Below, in pieces: positions 60,219 to 64,000 of a stretch of DNA of 64,000 bases. The translations under genes and the position numbers were made by a program. Source of the DNA: Planctomycetota bacterium. GTDB lineage: Bacteria; Planctomycetota; UBA8742; UBA2392. Location: NCBI GenBank assembly GCA_020845475.1, contig JADLFN010000073.1, positions 1-64,000 of the forward strand, written 5' to 3'. The notes below the pieces were generated by a model. That model was not told the origin of the DNA. It made no database searches and saw only the letters and a list, made by a program, of their open reading frames with translations. Numbering within the stretch: the stretch's first letter is position 1; each line of letters opens with the position of its first letter.

Positions 60219-60430
60219 GTGTCCCTCTCCGAAGGCATGACGGTGATTCAGAATGCACAGAACGCACTAGGCTAGCCCATTCATAGCAAGTTGTCCACGC
60301 AACATTGCGACTGCCGTCCGTGACTTTGCGTGGCGTTGTGCTCCTGTCGGCCCTGGCGCCGCCCACTGGTTTGTCGCGAGCTGAAAGTGAAACCGGCCCG
60401 CGTGGGGCCGGTTTCGTTTGTGCGTGGGCG

Positions 60431-60458
60431 GTGGGTGCGACATATATGTCGCACCTAC
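60431..60458. repeat. Dispersed palindrome, copy 4 (variant)
   Basis: GTGGGTGCGACATATATGTC-type palindrome, arms GGTGCGACAT/ATGTCGCACC with one mismatch in the outer bases. The right flank CTACGATTCATGGCTAC nearly matches that after copy 1 (CTACGATTCACGGTTAC), so the repeat is longer than the palindrome. Confidence 0.8.
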
Positions 60459-60467
60459 GATTCATGG

Positions 60468-61376
60468 CTACGCCAGCTTCATCGGCACCGGATTGGCCGG
60501 GTCGGTGTAGTCGTAGAATCCCTTGCCGGTCTTGCGGCCGTGGAGGCCGGCGAGGTGCATTTTCTTCAGCAGCGGTGGGGCGGCGTAGCGGTCTGACTTG
60601 AACTCTTCGAACATGTTCACGCTGATGTGGTAGGTCGTATCAATACCCACGAAATCGAGCAGTTCCAGCGGGCCCATCGGGTAGCCGCACCCCAGTTTCA
60701 TGCCGGTGTCGATATCGCGAATCGAAGCCACGCCGTTTTCGACGAGGCGGATGGCGTCAAACAGGTAGGGAACGAGCAGCACGTTGACCACAAAGCCGCA
60801 GGTGTCCTTGGCAACGATGGCCGTCTTGCCAACTTTTTCCGAGAAGCCCTTGAGCTCGCCCAGCGTGGCGTCGCTGGTGAGCACGCCCTTGATGACCTCG
60901 ACGAGCTTCATGACCGGCACGGGGTTGAAGAAGTGCAGGCCCGCGAATTTGTCGGCGCGGCGCGTGACGGCGCCGAGTTCGGTGATGGAAATGTTGCTGG
61001 TGTTGGAGCAGAAAATCGTGCTGGGCTTGCACAGCGCGTCGAGCTGCTTGTAGAGGTCCTGCTTTTGCCCTTTGTCCTCGATGATGGCCTCGACGACCAG
61101 GTCGCAATCCTTTAGGTCTTCAAGCCGCGTGGTGTAGCTCAGGCGGCCGATGGACTGCGCCATCTCCATCTGGGCCATCGTCGGGTCCTTTTTTTCCTTT
61201 TCGATGGCGCGCTTCATGGCTTTGGCCAGCGAGCCGTTGATGCGTTCTTGCCCCTTCTTGAGGAATTCGTCGCTCACTTCGCGCACGATCGTCGACAATC
61301 CGGCCTTCGCGCAGATCTCGGCGATTCCGCTGCCCATCAAGCCGCACCCCACCACTCCTACTTTTGCAATGGCCAT
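60468..61376 (-). CDS. 3-hydroxyacyl-CoA (3-hydroxybutyryl-CoA) dehydrogenase
   Basis: 302 residues from the ATG at 61376 (GGAG upstream); the frame runs further but lacks support. The NAD-binding motif is VGVVGCGLMGSGIAEICAKAG. The family segments FCSNTSNISITELGAVTRRADKF, HFFNPVPVMKLVEVIKG and FVVNVLLVPYLFDAIRLVENG are present. Catalytic His is in LHFFNPVP and the conserved Asn in FCSNTS. It oxidises 3-hydroxyacyl-CoA to 3-oxoacyl-CoA, either in butyrate/PHB metabolism or in beta-oxidation. The length fits stand-alone short-chain enzymes. Transcribed away from the surface-protein gene, with no other fatty-acid gene nearby. Confidence 0.93.
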   Translation of the reverse strand: MAIAKVGVVGCGLMGSGIAEICAKAGLSTIVREVSDEFLKKGQERINGSLAKAMKRAIEKEKKDPTMAQMEMAQSIGRLSYTTRLEDLKDCDLVVEAIIEDKGQKQDLYKQLDALCKPSTIFCSNTSNISITELGAVTRRADKFAGLHFFNPVPVMKLVEVIKGVLTSDATLGELKGFSEKVGKTAIVAKDTCGFVVNVLLVPYLFDAIRLVENGVASIRDIDTGMKLGCGYPMGPLELLDFVGIDTTYHISVNMFEEFKSDRYAAPPLLKKMHLAGLHGRKTGKGFYDYTDPANPVPMKLA

Positions 61377-61471
61377 AGTTTTCTCCGTTTGCTTTGGCGC
61401 CCACCATGAAGTCCGCTCAAGGCGCGAGAGGATAACTTGCGCGCGTGCGGGCGCAAACACGGTGGCACCGC

Positions 61472-61488
61472 AAATGTCGCCCCTACAC
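61472..61488. repeat. Half-copy of the dispersed palindrome
   Basis: The sequence AAATGTCGCCCCTAC matches the right arm of copies 1 and 2, but the left arm is absent. It lies in the roughly 160-base region between the dehydrogenase and the isochorismatase-fold gene. Confidence 0.6.
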
Positions 61489-61537
61489 ATTGGCGCGCTC
61501 ACGCGCTAGGATTCGGCCATCCTTGACGGGGGAAGCT

Positions 61538-62143
61538 ATGCAGAGACCACTGCTGGTTATTGACGTGCAGCGCGGCAACATTACCGAGTACAACCGCTTC
61601 ATTCCCGGCGGTATTGCCAGCATCGTGAAGGCGGGCCTGTTTGACCCGATCATCTTCACGCGCTACGTGAACACGCCCGACAGCCCCGCACGCCGCCTGC
61701 TCGAAAGCAAATTCATGAGCGATGCCGGCGAAGCTGGCATGGCGCCGGAAATCAGCGAAGTTATGGGCAACGTGCCGCCGCTGACAGAGTACGGCGTCAC
61801 GGATCTGGGCTCCAACTACAACGCCAAGCGCTTCCTGGTCACGAAGAACATCTACACCGCATTCACGCCCGAGCTCGAAGAGCTGCTCTCGCAGCTTGAG
61901 CTTGAGAACACCGGCCTTTACATCGTCGGCGCCGACACCGAAAGCAACGTGCTGAAAACGGCCGTTGACTGCTTCGAGCGCGGCATCGAGCCCATCGTGT
62001 TCTCGCAGTTCTGCGGCAGCCACCGCGGCCTGGGCTATCATGAAAAGGCCCTGGACATCATGAAGGAGCTGATTGGCGACACGCGAGTGATCAAGGACTA
62101 CATGCCGCTAAGACAGCGCTGGGAGCGCGCCAAGAAGGGCTAA
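61538..62143 (+). CDS. Isochorismatase-fold hydrolase-like protein lacking the Cys nucleophile
   Basis: 201 residues, ATG at 61538 with GGGGGAAG upstream. Strand-1 LLVIDVQRG carries the Asp (Asp9), and TKNIYTAF the Lys (Lys103) of the cysteine-hydrolase triad. The third motif reads GADTESNVLKTAVD, where nicotinamidase-like members have a Cys and Asn137 stands here. True isochorismatases also lack this Cys, so it may act on a non-amide substrate or be inactive. A downstream GSHRGLGYHEKALDIM segment is in family position. Confidence 0.8.
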   Translation: MQRPLLVIDVQRGNITEYNRFIPGGIASIVKAGLFDPIIFTRYVNTPDSPARRLLESKFMSDAGEAGMAPEISEVMGNVPPLTEYGVTDLGSNYNAKRFLVTKNIYTAFTPELEELLSQLELENTGLYIVGADTESNVLKTAVDCFERGIEPIVFSQFCGSHRGLGYHEKALDIMKELIGDTRVIKDYMPLRQRWERAKKG

Positions 62144-62161
62144 TCCCAAGTACCGAATGCC

Positions 62162-62196
62162 AAGTGCCAAGTGGGGGATCTCCCTGCTTGGCACTT
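62162..62196. other. Hairpin repeat after the isochorismatase-fold gene
   Basis: 10-bp perfect arms AAGTGCCAAG/CTTGGCACTT around a 15-base loop with a further short stem (GGGA/TCCC). It is preceded by a partly repeated CCAAGTGCCAAGT sequence. It may serve as terminator or be a small mobile repeat. Confidence 0.5.
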
Positions 62197-62337
62197 CTGC
62201 ATTACGCGAGGTACTGCCTGTTTTCCGGCATACCCCTGCCCGAGCTTTCACACTCCAATCGAGCTAACATATTTGCCGCGCAGTACTCGGGGCCGTGGGT
62301 CACAATCTCTGTAGAAGGACCTAACTCGGGGGATGCC

Positions 62338-63126
62338 ATGAAACTCTTCAAACTGCTTCAAGTTCTACTGCTGATCGCTCCCGTGCTGGCGCTGAGCGCT
62401 TGCCACGACGAAGTGTTCCGCGAAGACCACCACCACGATTCCGACTTTGACCAGGTCAGCCATGTGCCGGCCGGCGGCGCTTCGTTTGGCACGTTCAACC
62501 AGTTCGAGCATGATTTCTCGACCCAGGACATTGACTCCTACGCCGACCGCGACGGATTCACCTTCTCGCTGGCTGAGGAAAGCACGGTGATGATTACCGT
62601 GACCGCAGCGGGCAGCCTCGATGCCTGGATGGATCTGTACGACGACAACTTCTTCCTGCTGACAGGAGACGACAACAGCGGCCCGGGCCTTGACCCGGTG
62701 CTGGTGGTGCAACTTGACGCCGGCAGCTACACGGTCGTGGTCGGTGGCGTGGGCGACAGCCAGGGCGGCTACGACTTCGACATTGTTACGGGCTCGCTGG
62801 GCGGCGTGGATTTTGGCTTCCTGAGCGCATCGACACTCTATTTTGATGACGGCGGCGCCATTGACAGCCCGGCCGACTTCGATACCTACTTCTTCACCAT
62901 TACCAGCGGGCAAGTGATCGACTTTGAGCTCTTTCGTCTCACCGGCAACTACGACGGCAACCTGCAACTGGTGGATCAGTTCGGCCAGGAAGTGTTCTTC
63001 AATGACCCGGTCGGAGACGCCAATCCCGGTGTATTCAATGTGTCGCTCAATGCCGGCACCTACATGCTGGTGGTAGGCGCGGGCACGGGCAGCGGCGCTT
63101 ACGAGATTGACATCAACGTACAGTAG
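62338..63126 (+). CDS. Lipoprotein with two PPC-like (pre-peptidase C-terminal) domains
   Basis: 262 residues, ATG at 62338 with GGGGGA upstream. Lipobox LSAC (Cys22), a His/Asp-rich linker (HDEVFREDHHHD) and two beta-sandwich domains (about 45-150 and 165-262). Each has the sequence F..F....G....I.V.A, then DAWMDLYDDN or DGNLQLVDQF, then LDAGSYTVVVGG or LNAGTYMLVVGAGTG. These are PPC-like modules commonly found attached to secreted peptidases, present here without an enzyme. The protein probably binds calcium or acts as an adhesin. Confidence 0.85.
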   Translation: MKLFKLLQVLLLIAPVLALSACHDEVFREDHHHDSDFDQVSHVPAGGASFGTFNQFEHDFSTQDIDSYADRDGFTFSLAEESTVMITVTAAGSLDAWMDLYDDNFFLLTGDDNSGPGLDPVLVVQLDAGSYTVVVGGVGDSQGGYDFDIVTGSLGGVDFGFLSASTLYFDDGGAIDSPADFDTYFFTITSGQVIDFELFRLTGNYDGNLQLVDQFGQEVFFNDPVGDANPGVFNVSLNAGTYMLVVGAGTGSGAYEIDINVQ

Positions 63127-63238
63127 CGCGGCGACATCATCGGATTGCGGGTTGGCGCGTAGTCTCCAGTCCACTCGCAATCCGAAATCGTTTAACGGCT
63201 GCTTGCGCTGGGCGGCATTTCTGCTTAACCCATACGTC

Positions 63239-63928
63239 GTGATTGAACCCAAAGAAGCCACTTCTGATGCTTTGGCCCACGCCGCCAAGGGTGACCTTGA
63301 AGGCGCGGCTGCGATGTTGAACAAAGTGTGCAGCACGTATCGCGAGTTCGGGCCCGCCTATGTTGCGCATGCGCTGGTCTTTCTTATGGCCGGCGATACG
63401 GCGCAGTGCATGACCGACCTCGATGCCGCTGACTGGGCAAACCAGGAATTCGGCACACCTGATCAAGTGCGCCAGGCCAAGGAACTGCGCGTGGTGGCCT
63501 ATGCCGTGCGCTCGCTCTATGGCGGCCAAAATGAAGCCGAGGTCTGCCGCAAGCTGTGCGACGAACTGCGCCAAAACGGCGTGCCCATGTCGTGGCTGTT
63601 TTTCCCAGCGCTTTGCTTTGAGTGGGCGTGGAAAGAAGACGACATGAAGCGCTGGCTTGCGACCCTGCAAAAACACCGCGAGCTTTCCACAGCGTGCGCC
63701 CAATATCTGCAGCGCGCCACGGGCTGGACATCGTTTCTCAGTCGCGGTGGCAGTACAACTGAATTGGCGCCAGTGCACTTTGCCCGCCACCTAAGAGCCA
63801 AACGCGAAGGCGACGCAGGCAGCGCCGCCAAGCACTTGAAACGGTTACAGGAACTGGTGCGCCCGCTTGAACCCTGGGCCATCATCGCGCGCTTCGCAGC
63901 AGGTGAAGCTACCGTTGAAACGGTGTAG
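63239..63928 (+). CDS. TPR-like helical protein of unknown function
   Basis: 229 residues from a GTG at 63239; the frame is open back to 63107 but the upstream part overlaps the PPC gene and looks non-coding. No strong ribosome site is visible, so the start is uncertain. Helical pairs such as ALAHAAKGDLEGAAAMLNKV, YVAHALVFLMAGDTAQCMTDLDA and LSTACAQYLQRATGW resemble tetratricopeptide-type repeats. Contains seven Cys. Soluble and cytoplasmic by appearance. Its stop codon lies inside a dispersed palindrome. Confidence 0.65.
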   Translation: MIEPKEATSDALAHAAKGDLEGAAAMLNKVCSTYREFGPAYVAHALVFLMAGDTAQCMTDLDAADWANQEFGTPDQVRQAKELRVVAYAVRSLYGGQNEAEVCRKLCDELRQNGVPMSWLFFPALCFEWAWKEDDMKRWLATLQKHRELSTACAQYLQRATGWTSFLSRGGSTTELAPVHFARHLRAKREGDAGSAAKHLKRLQELVRPLEPWAIIARFAAGEATVETV

Positions 63929-63951
63929 GGGCGACCCATGGGTCGCCCCTA
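63924..63951. repeat. Dispersed palindrome, copy 5 (variant)
   Basis: Perfect 28-base palindrome, arm GTAGGGGCGACCCA. Compared with copies 1 and 2 the central six bases differ (CCATGG in place of ATATAT), showing a conserved outer arm and compensated inner changes. It overlaps the stop codon of the preceding gene. Confidence 0.9.
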
Positions 63952-63973
63952 CGTTAGTTTGGTCCAACAGCTT

Positions 63974-64000
63974 CTACGCCGCCTTCTCGTAGTTGCGCTT
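63974..64000 (-). CDS. Possible 3' end of a gene running in from the right edge
   Basis: On the minus strand the last 27 bases read KRNYEKAA followed by TAG at 63974-63976. The composition is coding-like and a palindrome lies just beyond, but eight residues are too few to identify a family. Confidence 0.35.
   Translation of the reverse strand, partial: KRNYEKAA

Overview
The window is about 64 kb of high-GC DNA, densely coded on both strands. No gap between genes exceeds about 300 bases and no rRNA or tRNA gene was recognised. The gene content indicates a Gram-negative-type bacterium with two membranes. It has a metal-dependent Kdo-8-phosphate synthase (lipopolysaccharide core), hopanoid-associated HpnA- and HpnN-like proteins, the futalosine menaquinone enzyme MqnC, an RNase E/G preceded by a DUF2344 protein, and RNase HIII. 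It also has many secreted EF-hand, RTX, PPC, beta-helix and choice-of-anchor-D proteins. This mix fits Planctomycetota or a nearby deep lineage best. That placement is inference; no phylogenetic marker is present.

Layout: 0-3 kb is an arsenic resistance operon (arsR, acr3, arsC) beside a small unknown gene. 3-9 kb is an array of five tandem genes for exported proteins that share one unrecognised domain in seven copies; three of them carry four EF-hands each. 9-19 kb holds a LysM membrane protein, divergent hpnA and hpnN-like genes, a periplasmic-binding-like/TatT-like pair, a Tat-exported DUF1513 lipoprotein, a zinc-ribbon membrane protein and RNase HIII. 19-26 kb holds a secreted protein, a DUF2344 gene with no normal start codon, a very long RNase E/G, two related small membrane proteins and kdsA.

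26-37 kb on the minus strand begins with three tandem paralogues of a large exported protein with a shared C-terminal signature (SNSRDEL..DKRIDF). A GbsR/MarR-type regulator follows, with near-identical inverted repeats on both sides. A truncated gene and a REP-like scar come next, then a lower-GC two-gene unit encoding an RTX-repeat protein and a membrane-anchored protein. 37-46 kb holds a lipoprotein resembling S41 proteases but lacking both catalytic residues, a copper-type P-ATPase, an exported alpha/beta hydrolase, an adenylate/guanylate cyclase and mqnC.

46-49 kb has a SUKH-ankyrin protein (immunity-like) and a pair of paralogous unknown genes. 49-55 kb has a three-domain and a one-domain protein of a DUF2541-like family, an adaptor/permease/ATPase efflux operon, a 45-residue membrane protein and an anti-sigma-like protein. 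55-64 kb has a 1548-residue surface protein with nine choice-of-anchor-D repeats and a C-terminal sorting tail, 3-hydroxyacyl-CoA dehydrogenase, an isochorismatase-fold protein without the usual Cys, a PPC lipoprotein and a TPR-like protein.

A palindromic intergenic repeat (arm GTAGGGGCGACAT) recurs in at least six places, often over the stop codon of a gene. The strongest candidates for undescribed biology are the five-gene array at 3-9 kb, the three-paralogue locus at 26-32.6 kb and the pseudo-protease at 37-39 kb.
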